Positions 24,477 through 33,385 are shown, counted from the first letter of the stretch. The stretch is DNA of 64,000 nucleotides from Amycolatopsis sp. NBC_00345 (GCF_036116635.1 NZ_CP107995.1:1116001-1180000); one strand, 5' to 3'. Translations and numbers: made by a program. Notes: generated from the sequence alone by a model not told the origin.

Positions 24477-25958
24477 TCAGGGCATTCGTGCCCAGAAGTC
24501 CAGGCTGTGCTCCGTGACGTAGTCGACGGCGCCGATCCGTCCCGGGGCCAGCGACTGGACGTGGCCGGCGCCGGGCCAGTCCGGCAGGCCCGGTGAGGCC
24601 GGGTCGCCGTGGCGGGCGAAGGCGGTCCAGTACCGGTTCATCCCCTCGGCGAGTTCCTGTTGCGCCGCCGAAAGCGCGGGCCCGCCGGGGAGGTCGAACT
24701 GGTAGGCCAGCTCGCTGCCGTGCTGGGCGCCGGTGGGGAAGCCGGGGATGAGCACGGGGGCGTCCTCGTCGGCGAACTCGTAGCACCAGGTGCCGGTGTG
24801 CGCGGCGAGGGCCTGGCCCAGTTCCCAGACCGGCCGGGCCCAGGCGCGGTCGGTGCTGACCCGCGCCCAGGCGAGGCTCGGGGTCGCGAAGCGGTCGAGG
24901 GGGTAACGCGCGGCGACCTCGTCCGCGGAGTCGCCGAACGCCTCGGCCAGCAGCTGCGGGTAACTGTCCGCAGTGACGGGATTACCCGCCAGGCCAACGA
25001 AGAAGCGGGCCTCGTCGCGGGTGGTGCCCAGCATCAGCGGCATCCGGTGGAACCGGCCGGCGGGTAGCGCGTCGGCGGGCGACTCGGGCAGGACGGCGCC
25101 GCCGAACGCGGGCCGGATGAAGGCACCCGACGCCGGGAGCAGGTCCGCCACCGGGACACGCCGGAGCTGCGCCAGCGCCGACTCGGGGTCGCTGCCCGGC
25201 TTGACCCAGCCGTGCTCGATCGCGACGGCGGCGCCGAGCTGCTCCAGCTCGGCCACCGGCGACCACATCGGCGGGAGCGCCGGGATGCCGGGCATGAAGG
25301 TGTGCGCGGGCGTCGCGTCCAGCGCGCCGAACACGCTCTGCAGGACCGCGCGGTGGAACAGCCCGGCCGAGCCGGGCGCGGTCAGGTGCGCCGCGACGGT
25401 GAGCGCCCCGTGGGACTCGCCGACCAGCGTCACGTTCGCCGGGTCACCGCCGAACCGCGCGATCTCCCACCGCACCCAGCGCAGCGCGGCCTGCTGGTCC
25501 TGCAGACCGAAGGTGCCGCTGCCGTCGAGGCCCGGGTGGCCGAACCAGCCGAGCACGCCGAGCCGGAAGTTGGGGGCCACGACCACGACGTCTCCGGTGA
25601 CGGCGAGCCGCCGGGGGTCGTAGGTGGACGCGGTCTCGTTCGTCCCGCCGCCGCCGTGCAGCCAGACCAGCACCGGGCGCCCGGCGCGCGGGGTCGCGGG
25701 CACGGTGACGTTCAGCGTCAGGCAGTCCTCGTCGACCGAGCTGGTGGCCGCGAACGACTGCGCGGCCTGCGGTGCGGGCGGGCCCGGCTCGGTCGCGTCG
25801 CGGACCCCGGACCAGGGCTCGACCGGCGCGGGCGCGCGCCACCGCAGCTCGCCGACGGGCGCCGCGGCGTACGGGATCCCCTGGAACGACTGGTGGTCGT
25901 CTCGTTGACGGCCGCGGATGGTGCCGTCGGTCAGCTGGACGGTCACGGGCTCGGTCAT
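24477..25958 (-). CDS. Type B carboxylesterase/lipase
   Basis: A 493-residue cytoplasmic esterase of the pnbA-like family. It opens VQLTDGTIRGRQR; the oxyanion hole HGGGG is at 101-105, the nucleophile elbow GESHGA has Ser182, and the ED-CLTLNV motif is near 77-84. It hydrolyses carboxylic esters, often of aromatic or antibiotic side chains; the substrate is not predictable here. ATG start; the gene lies directly after a TetR gene in the same direction, with a 26-bp palindrome over its upstream region, so it is probably repressed by that TetR. Confidence 0.9.
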   Translation of the reverse strand: MTEPVTVQLTDGTIRGRQRDDHQSFQGIPYAAAPVGELRWRAPAPVEPWSGVRDATEPGPPAPQAAQSFAATSSVDEDCLTLNVTVPATPRAGRPVLVWLHGGGGTNETASTYDPRRLAVTGDVVVVAPNFRLGVLGWFGHPGLDGSGTFGLQDQQAALRWVRWEIARFGGDPANVTLVGESHGALTVAAHLTAPGSAGLFHRAVLQSVFGALDATPAHTFMPGIPALPPMWSPVAELEQLGAAVAIEHGWVKPGSDPESALAQLRRVPVADLLPASGAFIRPAFGGAVLPESPADALPAGRFHRMPLMLGTTRDEARFFVGLAGNPVTADSYPQLLAEAFGDSADEVAARYPLDRFATPSLAWARVSTDRAWARPVWELGQALAAHTGTWCYEFADEDAPVLIPGFPTGAQHGSELAYQFDLPGGPALSAAQQELAEGMNRYWTAFARHGDPASPGLPDWPGAGHVQSLAPGRIGAVDYVTEHSLDFWARMP

Positions 25959-25973
25959 CGGGTGCGCTCCCTC

Positions 25974-25999
25974 GGTGGCAATACGATCATATTGCTACC
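25974..25999. promoter_or_regulatory. 26-bp imperfect palindrome upstream of the carboxylesterase (TetR operator candidate)
   Basis: Half sites GGTGGCAATACGA and TCATATTGCTACC match as inverse complements at 11 of 13 positions. The core is CAATAC-N4-ATATTG. The same layout recurs at 26651-26666 in front of the TetR gene. Confidence 0.65.
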
Positions 26000-26013
26000 T
26001 TAACCCTACGAGC

Positions 26014-26643
26014 TTATGGCTGTCGCGGGGATTCCCGCCGGCGCGAGGTGAACACCGTGCCGATGGACTGGTCCAGCACGTCGCGGGCCGGGAACGCGTC
26101 CGCGCCCGACAGCGCGACCTGGTCGGCCAGGCCCTGCGTCGTGGCGAGGATCAGGCGGGCGGCGAGTCCGGCGTCGAGGGCGGGCTCGACTTCGCCGCTC
26201 TCCTTGCCGCTCTCGACCACGGACGTGACGTACTCGAGCAGCCCGCCGCCGGACCGCCGGGCGACGGCGGCGAGGCCCGGGTCGTGCTGGGCCTGGGCCT
26301 GTAACCCTTGCCGCACACGGTATTCGAGGTCTCGCTCCGCGTCGAGGGGCAGCAGTTCGACGAGGGTGTCGAGTAGTACTTCCGCGACCGGGCTGCCAGC
26401 GGCCTCGCCGTTACGGACGCGGACCTGCACTCGCTCGCTCATCCGGGCCACGGCGTCCTCGTAGGCGAACCGCAGCAGCGCGTCCTTGCCCGCGAAGTAG
26501 TGCTGGATGAGCCCGACGGACACCCCCGCCTCGCCCGCCACCCGCGAGAACGACACCCCGCCGAACCCGTCGGCGGCCAGCAACCGCTGGAACGCCCGTG
26601 CGATCTGCGCCCGGCGCTGATCGTGATCGACTACTCGTGGCAT
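26014..26643 (-). CDS. TetR-family transcriptional regulator
   Basis: A 209-residue regulator. Helix-turn-helix: FSRVAGEAGVSVGLIQHYFAGKDALLRFA near residues 30-58; the C-terminal domain belongs to the AcrR/BetI-like group. ATG at 26643 chosen; the long open frame upstream is antisense to the amidohydrolase and not coding. It lies between the carboxylesterase (same strand, downstream) and the amidohydrolase (divergent), each preceded by a CAATAY-N4-RTATTG-like site, so it probably controls both. Confidence 0.88.
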   Translation of the reverse strand: MPRVVDHDQRRAQIARAFQRLLAADGFGGVSFSRVAGEAGVSVGLIQHYFAGKDALLRFAYEDAVARMSERVQVRVRNGEAAGSPVAEVLLDTLVELLPLDAERDLEYRVRQGLQAQAQHDPGLAAVARRSGGGLLEYVTSVVESGKESGEVEPALDAGLAARLILATTQGLADQVALSGADAFPARDVLDQSIGTVFTSRRRESPRQP

Positions 26644-26650
26644 GGGGATA

Positions 26651-26666
26651 TCATACAGGCGTATTG
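26651..26666. promoter_or_regulatory. Second TetR operator candidate, in the TetR/amidohydrolase divergent gap
   Basis: TCATAC-AGGC-GTATTG is a near palindrome with the half site and 4-bp spacer of the operator at 25974-25999. It lies 8 bp upstream of the TetR start, where it could block both directions. Confidence 0.5.
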
Positions 26667-26721
26667 GTACGGTGGGGCTGGGTGGCCCAGAGGGTGCGGG
26701 CGTTTGGGATACCATCCGGTC

Positions 26722-27918
26722 GTGGCTGAAGTGATTCTGGCGAACGTCCGCCCGTGGGGCGGCGAGGCTCGCGACGTGGTGGTCCGTGACGGGGTGATCG
26801 CCGAGGTCGTCCCGGCGGGTACGGCATCGGGACAACAGGCGCCGGTGACCCGGATCGACGGTGGTGGCCGCCTGGCGCTGCCGGGGTTCGTCAACGCGCA
26901 CGCCCACGTGGACAAGAGCTGGTGGGGCCAGGACTGGGTCTCCTACGGCGGCGAGCCCACCACGCAGGGCCGGATCGCGCACGAGCGCGCGGAGCGGGAC
27001 AAGTACGGCATCCCCGGTGTCGACGGGGTGGTGGCGGTGCTGCGGGAGTTCCTGCGCCACGGCACGACGGCCACCCGGTCCCATGTGGACGTCGACCTCG
27101 GCGTCGGGCTGACGGGCATCGAGGCGGTCACCGAAGCGGCCGCGGTGCTCGGCGGCGCCGTCGAGGTGGAGGTCGTCGCCTTCCCGCAGGACGGGGTGCA
27201 GCGCCGGCCCGGGGTGCTCGACCTGCTCGACCAGGCGGCCGCCGCCGGGGCGGCCAGTATCGGCGGCCTCGACCCGGCCTCGATCGACCGGGATCCCGTG
27301 GCCCAGCTGGACGGGCTGTTCCGGATCGCCGAACGGCGCGGCGTCGGCCTCGACATCCATTTGCACGACGGCGGCGAGCTGGGCGCGTTCCAGTACGAGC
27401 TGATCATCGACCGGACCCAGCGGACCGGATTGCAGGGCCGGGTCACGGTCTCGCACGGCTTCGCGCTGGGCGAGCTGCCCGCCGGGCGCCAGTCCGAGCT
27501 GCTCGACCGGCTGGCCGAGGCCGGCATCGCGTGGGCGACGGTCGCGCCCGTCCGCTCCGCCCCATTGCCGTGGCGCGGCATGGCTGAGCGGGACATCCCG
27601 ATCGGGCTGGGCACCGACGGCATCCGCGACCTGTGGTCCCCGTTCGGCGACGGCGACCTGCTCCGGATCGCCCTCGGTTTCGCCCGGCTCCACGGCCTGC
27701 GCACCGACGAAGACCTCACCTACGCGGTCGAACTCGCCACCAGCCGCGCCGCCCGGTTCGTGCACCGTGCCCGCCACGGCATCGAGCCCGGCGCCCGCGC
27801 CGACGTGGTGCTGCTCGACGCGCAGAACGTCCCGGACGCACTGGTCCGTGTCCCTCGCCGGGCCCTGGTGATGGCGGGCGGCGAGGTCGTCGCGCGCGAC
27901 GGCGAACTCACGCTCTGA
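26722..27918 (+). CDS. Cytosine deaminase-like amidohydrolase
   Basis: A 398-residue metal-dependent hydrolase. Metal and catalytic motifs in order: PGFVNAHAHVDKSW (~51-64), RSHVDVDLG, DIHLHDGGELG, VTVSHGFALG and GTDGIRDLWSPFGDGD, the pattern of the cytosine/isoguanine deaminase group of amidohydrolases. It would deaminate or ring-open a pyrimidine, purine or related heterocycle. GTG at 26722 gives the usual family start (VILANVRPWGG); the frame extends upstream but there overlaps the TetR gene. It ends 2 bp from the stop of the converging thioesterase gene. It is probably under the divergent TetR. Confidence 0.87.
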   Translation: MAEVILANVRPWGGEARDVVVRDGVIAEVVPAGTASGQQAPVTRIDGGGRLALPGFVNAHAHVDKSWWGQDWVSYGGEPTTQGRIAHERAERDKYGIPGVDGVVAVLREFLRHGTTATRSHVDVDLGVGLTGIEAVTEAAAVLGGAVEVEVVAFPQDGVQRRPGVLDLLDQAAAAGAASIGGLDPASIDRDPVAQLDGLFRIAERRGVGLDIHLHDGGELGAFQYELIIDRTQRTGLQGRVTVSHGFALGELPAGRQSELLDRLAEAGIAWATVAPVRSAPLPWRGMAERDIPIGLGTDGIRDLWSPFGDGDLLRIALGFARLHGLRTDEDLTYAVELATSRAARFVHRARHGIEPGARADVVLLDAQNVPDALVRVPRRALVMAGGEVVARDGELTL

Positions 27919-27920
27919 AG

Positions 27921-28334
27921 CTAAAGGCCCAACAGCCCGGGCTCGGTGGCGTGGGCCCGCCAGTGCTCCTCGGGACGCGGCACCAGGCGCCGTTCGGCGA
28001 GGTCCAGCAGCCCGCAGACGCTGGTCACCTCGGCGACCAGCAGGCCGTCCGCGCGGTGCAGCTGCTGCCGGATGCTCGACGTCTTCCCGCCGCTCCACTC
28101 GTAGGCGGACGTGACCGTGACGGTGTCGAGGGCGCGCAGTTCCCCGAGGTGCCGGATCGTGGTCGTGAGGTTGACCGGGCCTACGCCGTGCTCGCGCAGC
28201 GCGGTGAGGTCGACGCCCGCCGCGGCGAGGCCGGCCCACCGGGCGTGGTCGGCGTAGGCCAGGTAGGCGGGGCCGCGCACGTGGCCGTTGGTGTCGAGGT
28301 CGTCGGCGCGGACGGTGAGCGTGATGGGGTCCAT
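27921..28334 (-). CDS. Hotdog-fold acyl-CoA thioesterase (4-hydroxybenzoyl-CoA thioesterase family)
   Basis: A 137-residue single-hotdog protein. The family signature DDLDTNGHVRGPAYLAYADHARW is near the N-terminus, with the catalytic Asp in LDTNGHV. It hydrolyses acyl-CoA thioesters; chain length or aromatic preference cannot be told. ATG start. Next to, and co-directional with, the AraC-type regulator upstream (19 bp gap), so the two may be co-transcribed. Confidence 0.85.
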   Translation of the reverse strand: MDPITLTVRADDLDTNGHVRGPAYLAYADHARWAGLAAAGVDLTALREHGVGPVNLTTTIRHLGELRALDTVTVTSAYEWSGGKTSSIRQQLHRADGLLVAEVTSVCGLLDLAERRLVPRPEEHWRAHATEPGLLGL

Positions 28335-28353
28335 GTCCCGGATGATCGGCCGG

Positions 28354-29166
28354 TCAGGACGCCGCCGTCTGGTCGGTTTCGGCCACGCGGTCGTGACGCG
28401 CGTAACTGGCGACGAGCTGGGCAGGCGAGGAGCCCGACAGGCGCAGGCATTCGTGGCCCAGGTGCGACTGGTCGGCGAACCCCAGCTCCGCGGCGATCGT
28501 CGACAGCGTGGTGCGGCCGGCGGCGAGGTCGTCGAGGCGGCCGAGGAAGCGGTGGAAACGCAGTACGCGGTGCAGTTCCTTCGGGCCGTACCCGACGGCG
28601 TCGCGGACCCGGCGCCGTAACGTCCGGTCGCTGACGCCGAGCCGGCCGGCCACCGCGTCGACCCGGGTGTCCGGAGTGGACAGTGCGCGCACGGCCGTCG
28701 CCATCGCGGGGTCCGGCTCGAAACCGTGGCGCAGCCGCCGTCCGACGAACTCCGTCAGCACGATCCGTTGCGCGGCAGGCGTTTCCGCCGCGGTCAGCTC
28801 GTCGACGAGCCGGGTCCGCAGCAGGTCGTGCAGGTCCACCACGGTGTCCGCGGCGAACCCCGGCCCGAGCAGGCCGCCCGCCGCGCCGCAGCGCAGCCGG
28901 ACCCCGACCGCCGTGCCGGAGCCGGACAGCGGGATCCGCACCGGGGCGGCCGCGCCGACGACCACCAGCCGACGGCCGTTCCACGCCAGGTCCACGCACC
29001 CGTCCGGCAGCACGCGCAGGTCCCGCGCCCAGCCGGGCACGCCCTCCCACGAGCACTGGACCACCGAGGCCAGCCCGGCCGGCGGCGGCACCTCGCGGTA
29101 CCGCGACACCCGCCGTCCGGCGTCGTCGGCCGCGGAGAACCGGAGCGGGACCACCATGACGGCCAT
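28354..29166 (-). CDS. AraC-family transcriptional regulator
   Basis: A 270-residue regulator. The N-terminal ~140 residues are a DUF6597-like sensory domain (YREVPPPAGLASVVQCSWEG, LRVLPDGCVDLAWNG). The C-terminus has two AraC helix-turn-helix units (VDAVAGRLGVSDRTLRRRVRDAVGYGPKEL and STIAAELGFADQSHLGHECLRLSGSSPAQ). Start ATG 29166, with 29157 also possible; neither has a good ribosome site. Divergent from the isochorismatase-like gene, which it may regulate. Confidence 0.87.
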   Translation of the reverse strand: MAVMVVPLRFSAADDAGRRVSRYREVPPPAGLASVVQCSWEGVPGWARDLRVLPDGCVDLAWNGRRLVVVGAAAPVRIPLSGSGTAVGVRLRCGAAGGLLGPGFAADTVVDLHDLLRTRLVDELTAAETPAAQRIVLTEFVGRRLRHGFEPDPAMATAVRALSTPDTRVDAVAGRLGVSDRTLRRRVRDAVGYGPKELHRVLRFHRFLGRLDDLAAGRTTLSTIAAELGFADQSHLGHECLRLSGSSPAQLVASYARHDRVAETDQTAAS

Positions 29167-29245
29167 TGTCCACCCGGATCGGCGGATCCGGCCCGCCCGG
29201 GGCCGCGGACGAAGTAGCGTGGGCCCGGACCCCGAGGAGGAAACC

Positions 29246-29800
29246 GTGACGACACTGGAAAACCGGCCGAACACCGCACTGCTCGTAATCGATGTGCAAC
29301 GCGAAGTGGTGGCTGAGGCGTACGAGCGGGACAAGGTCGTCGCGAAGATCGCAGGGCTGGTCGAGCGGGCGCGGGAGGACGGCGTGCCCGTCGTCTGGGT
29401 GCAGCACTCCGACGAGGGCCTCGCCCCCGGCAGCGACGACTGGCAGATCGTCCCCGAGCTGGACCCGCGCGAGGCTGAGCCGCTGGTCGGGAAGCAGTAC
29501 GGCGACGCCTTCGAGGACACCACGCTCGAGACCGTGCTGGCGGGCCTGGGGGCCGGGCGGCTGATCGTCACCGGCGCGGAGACCGACGCGTGCGTCCGCT
29601 CGACGCTGCACGGTGCCTTCACCCGCGGCTACGACGCGACGCTGGTCACCGACGCCCACACCACCGGCGACCGCACCGCCTGGGGCGCACCGCCGCCGGA
29701 CCAGGTCATCGCGCACACGAACCTGTACTGGTCCCACCAGGCGGCACCGGGGCGGACGGCGGCGGCGGTCGCCGCCGCGGACGTGCGGTTCCGCGTCTAG
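29246..29800 (+). CDS. Isochorismatase-family cysteine hydrolase
   Basis: A 184-residue hydrolase with the Asp-Lys-Cys triad of the family: Asp16 (LLVIDVQRE), Lys83 (VGKQYGDAF) and Cys116 (GAETDACVRST). Members hydrolyse amides such as nicotinamide, N-carbamoyl compounds or isochorismate; the preceding TGAETD motif suits an amidase. GTG start set by a strong GAGGAGG six bases upstream. Divergent from the AraC gene. Confidence 0.88.
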   Translation: MTTLENRPNTALLVIDVQREVVAEAYERDKVVAKIAGLVERAREDGVPVVWVQHSDEGLAPGSDDWQIVPELDPREAEPLVGKQYGDAFEDTTLETVLAGLGAGRLIVTGAETDACVRSTLHGAFTRGYDATLVTDAHTTGDRTAWGAPPPDQVIAHTNLYWSHQAAPGRTAAAVAAADVRFRV

Positions 29801-29834
29801 GAGCGGGTCCGCGCCCCCGCAGGTCCAGGCGCCC

Positions 29835-30473
29835 TCAGGCGCGGACGGCGCGGTACTCGTCCACCCGCGCCATGACCGCGGCGTCCACCTTGCTCGGGTG
29901 GCCCGCGTCGAACGGCGGCTCGGGGTCGTACTCGATCAAGGTCTGGGTGGCCTTCGCGGCGGTGGTGTCCACGAGCAGCTCGGCCAGCCGCAGGGCCATG
30001 TCGATGCCGGAGGAGACGCCCGCGGCGATGATCAGGCGCAGGCCCAGGTGCTCGATCACGCGCCGCGTCACGGGCTTCGCGCCCAGCTCGGCCAGCTTGT
30101 CCATGGCGCTCCAGTGCGTGGTCGCCTCCAGCCCGTCCAGCAGGCCCGCGGCGGCGAGGATCAGGGAGCCGGTGCAGACGGAGGTGGTGAAGTGGGCGCC
30201 GACGTAGGTGTCGCGGGTCCAGTCGACGAGCGGGCCGCCGTCGAGCAGCTTGCGGGTGCCGACGCCGCCCGGCACGACGACCACGTCGGGCGAGGGCACC
30301 TCGTCGTAGGTGGCGTCGACGGTGAGCCCGAGGAAGCCGTTCTCGGTGCGGATCTCACCGCGCTGCTCGCCGACGAACACCAGGTCCAGCGAAGGGATCC
30401 GTTGCAGCACCTCGTACGGGCCGATGGCGTCGAGCGCGGTCATCCGGGGGAAGGCGGCGATCGCGACCTGCAT
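29835..30473 (-). CDS. DJ-1/PfpI-family protein
   Basis: A 212-residue flavodoxin-like protein. The nucleophile elbow is TTSVCTGSL with Cys100, preceded by PDVVVVPGGVGTRKLL and followed by LLDGLEATTHW. This is the isonitrile hydratase/glutamine amidotransferase-like branch. ATG 30473 is 11 bp after the stop of the GlxA-type regulator, so they form a two-gene operon. It is similar in domain type to the sensory half of that regulator, suggesting an enzyme and a sensor for the same ligand. Confidence 0.87.
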   Translation of the reverse strand: MQVAIAAFPRMTALDAIGPYEVLQRIPSLDLVFVGEQRGEIRTENGFLGLTVDATYDEVPSPDVVVVPGGVGTRKLLDGGPLVDWTRDTYVGAHFTTSVCTGSLILAAAGLLDGLEATTHWSAMDKLAELGAKPVTRRVIEHLGLRLIIAAGVSSGIDMALRLAELLVDTTAAKATQTLIEYDPEPPFDAGHPSKVDAAVMARVDEYRAVRA

Positions 30474-30484
30474 GGTGAGTCCTT

Positions 30485-31480
30485 TCAGGACGGTCCGGCG
30501 GCGAAGTGCCGACGGTAGTGGGCGGGTGACACACCGAGGCGTCGCACGAACGCCCGGCGCATGGTCTCGGCGGTGCCGAAGCCGGTGCGGCCGGCGACCG
30601 CGGTCACCGGCGCGGGCTCGGACTCCAGGAGCCGGCGGGCGGCATCGACGCGCACCTGCTCCACGTAGTCGCCGGGCGGGCAGCCGAGCTCGCGGACGAA
30701 CTCGCGGCTGAAGTGCCGCTCGCTCATGCCCGCGTGCGCGGCGAGTGCGGGCACCCGCAGGTCGGCGTCCGGATGGCCGTGGATCAGGTCCTGCGCCTCG
30801 CGGATGCCGGGCTTGCGGGCCGGCTCCGTCCACACCGGACCGGCGTACTGGCTCTGCCCGCCCGGGCGGCGCAGGAACACCACCAGCGTGCGCGCGACCT
30901 GCTGGGCGACGTCCACGCCGTGGTCGGCCTCGACGAGCGCCAGCGCGAGGTCGATGCCCGCGGTGACGCCCGCCGACGTCCAGACCCGGCCGTCGCGCAC
31001 GAAGATCGGGTCGGCCCGCACGTCGACTTCGGGGTACGCGGCACCGAGCTGCCCGGCGTACATCCAGTGGGTGGCGGCGGTGTGGCCGTCGAGCACCCCG
31101 GCGGCGGCGAGCGGGAACGCGCCGGTGCACACCGAGACGACCCGCGCGGACCGGCCGGCCGCACCGCGCAGCCAGCCGACCAGCTCGTCGTCCGGCGGCA
31201 GGTCCCGCGCGCCGGTCCCGCCGGGCACGAGCAGGGTGCCGATCTCGCCCGACGACGGCAGCGGGCCGTCCGGGACGAGCTTCAGCCCGCCGTCCGTGGT
31301 CACCGGCTCCGGCGTGGCGGCGACCAGCCGCACGGCGTAACCCGGGGCGTCGCCGAGGTACCGGGTGGCGTACGCCAGCACCTCGTGGGGCCCGGTGATG
31401 TCGAGTACCTGCACGCCGTCGAAGACGGGGATCAGGACCAGGTGTTCTCGCACCCGACCAGCGTCGCACCGGGCGGTCAT
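30485..31480 (-). CDS. GlxA-family transcriptional regulator (DJ-1-like sensor plus AraC DNA-binding domain)
   Basis: A 331-residue protein. Residues 8-~190 are a DJ-1/PfpI domain with the elbow VVSVCTGAFPLAAAG, and ~225-325 are two AraC helix-turn-helix units (AGMSERHFSREFVRELGCPPGDYVEQVR and VAGRTGFGTAETMRRAFVRRLGVSPAHYRR). The group controls uptake or breakdown of amines, glycine betaine and similar nitrogen compounds. First gene of an operon with the DJ-1 enzyme. ATG start at 31480. Confidence 0.9.
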   Translation of the reverse strand: MTARCDAGRVREHLVLIPVFDGVQVLDITGPHEVLAYATRYLGDAPGYAVRLVAATPEPVTTDGGLKLVPDGPLPSSGEIGTLLVPGGTGARDLPPDDELVGWLRGAAGRSARVVSVCTGAFPLAAAGVLDGHTAATHWMYAGQLGAAYPEVDVRADPIFVRDGRVWTSAGVTAGIDLALALVEADHGVDVAQQVARTLVVFLRRPGGQSQYAGPVWTEPARKPGIREAQDLIHGHPDADLRVPALAAHAGMSERHFSREFVRELGCPPGDYVEQVRVDAARRLLESEPAPVTAVAGRTGFGTAETMRRAFVRRLGVSPAHYRRHFAAGPS

Positions 31481-31582
31481 GGCAGCAATGACACGTATCC
31501 CACTTATTCAGCCATCGGGCGTGTCCCCTGCGGGCCGCCCGGGGCGGGGCCGTACCGTCGAAGGCGGCTTGAGGAGGTGCTG

Positions 31583-32548
31583 GTGGTTCGGATCTCGGAC
31601 CGGGCGTGGCCGTCGACGGTGGTGCCGAGCGACGGGCACGAGCGCGCCCAGGCCACCGGCGTGCTGTTTCGCCGCATGGGCTGGGTGACCGAGCGGCTGA
31701 CCCGCGACGAGCGCGAGGACGTCGACCGCCAGCTGGAGTTCTGGTACGGCAACGGCTACTGCCCGGACGCGCTGCTGGTGGCGCTGGGCGCTCTCCCGGA
31801 CGGCACCCGGCAGCGGCCCCGCGGGGCGGGGGAGCGGCCGGGGGACTTCCTGCGCTCGCGGCTGAACGGCTGGTTCAGCGACGAGGCCCAGGCGTCGATG
31901 ACCGACGTGCTGGAGCCGCCGCGGCAGGGCCAGACGTTCGAGGCATGGTTCGCCGCGAGCCGCCGCCGGGCGCTCGACGACGGCAGCTACCGGCGCCGCC
32001 CGCAGCTGAGCGAGGCCGGCACCAAGGCCCGTGAGGAGGCCCGCGAGTTCGCCGCGTCGCGACGGCGGGATCCGCTCGCCCGGCTGCGCGAGAGCGAGCG
32101 GCGGCGGGCGGACGCGCTGGAGAGCCTCAAGGTCCCGGGCGTGGAGCCCGCGCGTGACGCCGTGGTCCCGGTCGCGCCGCCCGAGGTGCGGTCCACGCCG
32201 CGGATGGTCGCCGGTTACGCCGGGCGCCGGTCCGTCGCCGCCCACTCGCCCCAGGTCGTGCGGATCGTGGAACGGCTGCGCGCCGAGAAGCGCGGGCCGT
32301 CGAAGGCCGAGCTGGCCGTGCTCCGCAACGCGGTGCGCGACGCTCACCACAACGCCGGCCTCGGCACGCTGGAGGCGGCGAGCGCCCAGGTGAGCGACGA
32401 GGCCGGCGTCCTCACCCCCGAGGGCACCCGCATCCTCGCGTTCCTCGACCAGGCCAGCGCCACCCAGCTGCCGCTCGACGCGATGGTCGCGATCCTCACC
32501 CTCGCCGTCGACACGCCGGTCGAAGAGCCTTTCCCGCCCCGCGACTGA
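31583..32548 (+). CDS. Conserved-looking actinobacterial protein of unknown function
   Basis: A 321-residue basic, soluble protein I cannot assign. The N-terminal part has a compact segment (FRRMGWVTERLTRDEREDVD, then FWYGNGYCPDALLVALGALPDG) followed by GDFLRSRLNGWFSDEAQ. The middle is Arg/Glu-rich and probably helical (RRDPLARLRESERRRADALE), and the C-terminus is a helical domain. GTG at 31583 is favoured because GAGGAG ends six bases upstream. Strong third-position GC shows it is truly coding. No signal, membrane segment or metal motif. Alone between divergent GlxA and an SDR gene. Confidence 0.7.
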   Translation: MVRISDRAWPSTVVPSDGHERAQATGVLFRRMGWVTERLTRDEREDVDRQLEFWYGNGYCPDALLVALGALPDGTRQRPRGAGERPGDFLRSRLNGWFSDEAQASMTDVLEPPRQGQTFEAWFAASRRRALDDGSYRRRPQLSEAGTKAREEAREFAASRRRDPLARLRESERRRADALESLKVPGVEPARDAVVPVAPPEVRSTPRMVAGYAGRRSVAAHSPQVVRIVERLRAEKRGPSKAELAVLRNAVRDAHHNAGLGTLEAASAQVSDEAGVLTPEGTRILAFLDQASATQLPLDAMVAILTLAVDTPVEEPFPPRD

Positions 32549-32644
32549 GACAGGGTCGCCGCAGCCATGGATCGACAGACCATGGTTGCGCCCGTCGGAT
32601 CCCGCCAAGCTCGGGGGAGAACCGAACGGGAAAGGACCACGAAG

Positions 32645-33385
32645 ATGAAGCAGACCGGGAACACCGTTTTCCTGACCGGGGCGACGTCGGGCCTCGGGCT
32701 CGGCCTGGCGCTGCGGCTGCACGACCTCGGCAACAAGGTGATCATCAGCGGGCGGCGCAAGGACCTGCTCGACCGGATCGCCGCCGAGCACGCGGGGATC
32801 GAGACCGTGACCCTCGACGTGGCCGACCCCGCGCGGATCACCGAGGTGTTCGGCGAGGTCACCCGCGCCCACCCGGAGCTGAACGTGGTGGTCACCATGG
32901 CCGGGATCATGCTGCGGGAGAACCTGCTGGACCCCGCGCACCTGGTGACCGCCGAGGCCACGGTGGCCACCAACCTGCTCGGCACGATCCGTGTCCTGTC
33001 GGCGTTCCTGCCGTTCCTCGCGGAGCAGGAGGACGCTGCCGTGGTCACCGTCAGCTCGGGGCTGGCCTTTGTGCCGTTGCCGCTGACGCCGACCTACGCC
33101 GCCACGAAGGCCGCGATCCACTCGTACACCGAGTCCCTGCGCGTTCAGCTGGCGGACACGCCGGTGCGGGTGCTGGAACTGGTCCCGCCCGCCGTGCGGA
33201 CCGCGTTGATGAACCAGGAGAACGACGAGAACGCGATGCCGCTGGAGGCGTTCCTCAGCGAGACGATGACCCTGCTGGCCGCTCAGGACGACGGTGAGCT
33301 GCTGGTCGAGACGGTGAAGCCGTTGCGCTACGCGGAACGCGATGGGTCGTACCCGCAGCTGCTGAGCATGCTGAGCGGGTACTGA
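32645..33385 (+). CDS. Short-chain dehydrogenase/reductase (DltE-like)
   Basis: A 246-residue SDR. The NAD(P) site TGATSGLGLGLA is at the N-terminus; the catalytic Ser lies in VVTVSSGLAF and Tyr/Lys in PTYAATKAAIHSYTESLR. ATG at 32645 follows a GGGAAAGGACC ribosome site. Substrate unknown. Followed by a palindromic repeat and an IS element. Confidence 0.87.
   Translation: MKQTGNTVFLTGATSGLGLGLALRLHDLGNKVIISGRRKDLLDRIAAEHAGIETVTLDVADPARITEVFGEVTRAHPELNVVVTMAGIMLRENLLDPAHLVTAEATVATNLLGTIRVLSAFLPFLAEQEDAAVVTVSSGLAFVPLPLTPTYAATKAAIHSYTESLRVQLADTPVRVLELVPPAVRTALMNQENDENAMPLEAFLSETMTLLAAQDDGELLVETVKPLRYAERDGSYPQLLSMLSGY

Noticed and set aside
32567..32588. CCATGG...CCATGG pair upstream of the SDR gene as an operator
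   Set aside because: The restriction-site-like hexamers are self-symmetric, and the 9 bp between them adds no symmetry. Too weak to call.
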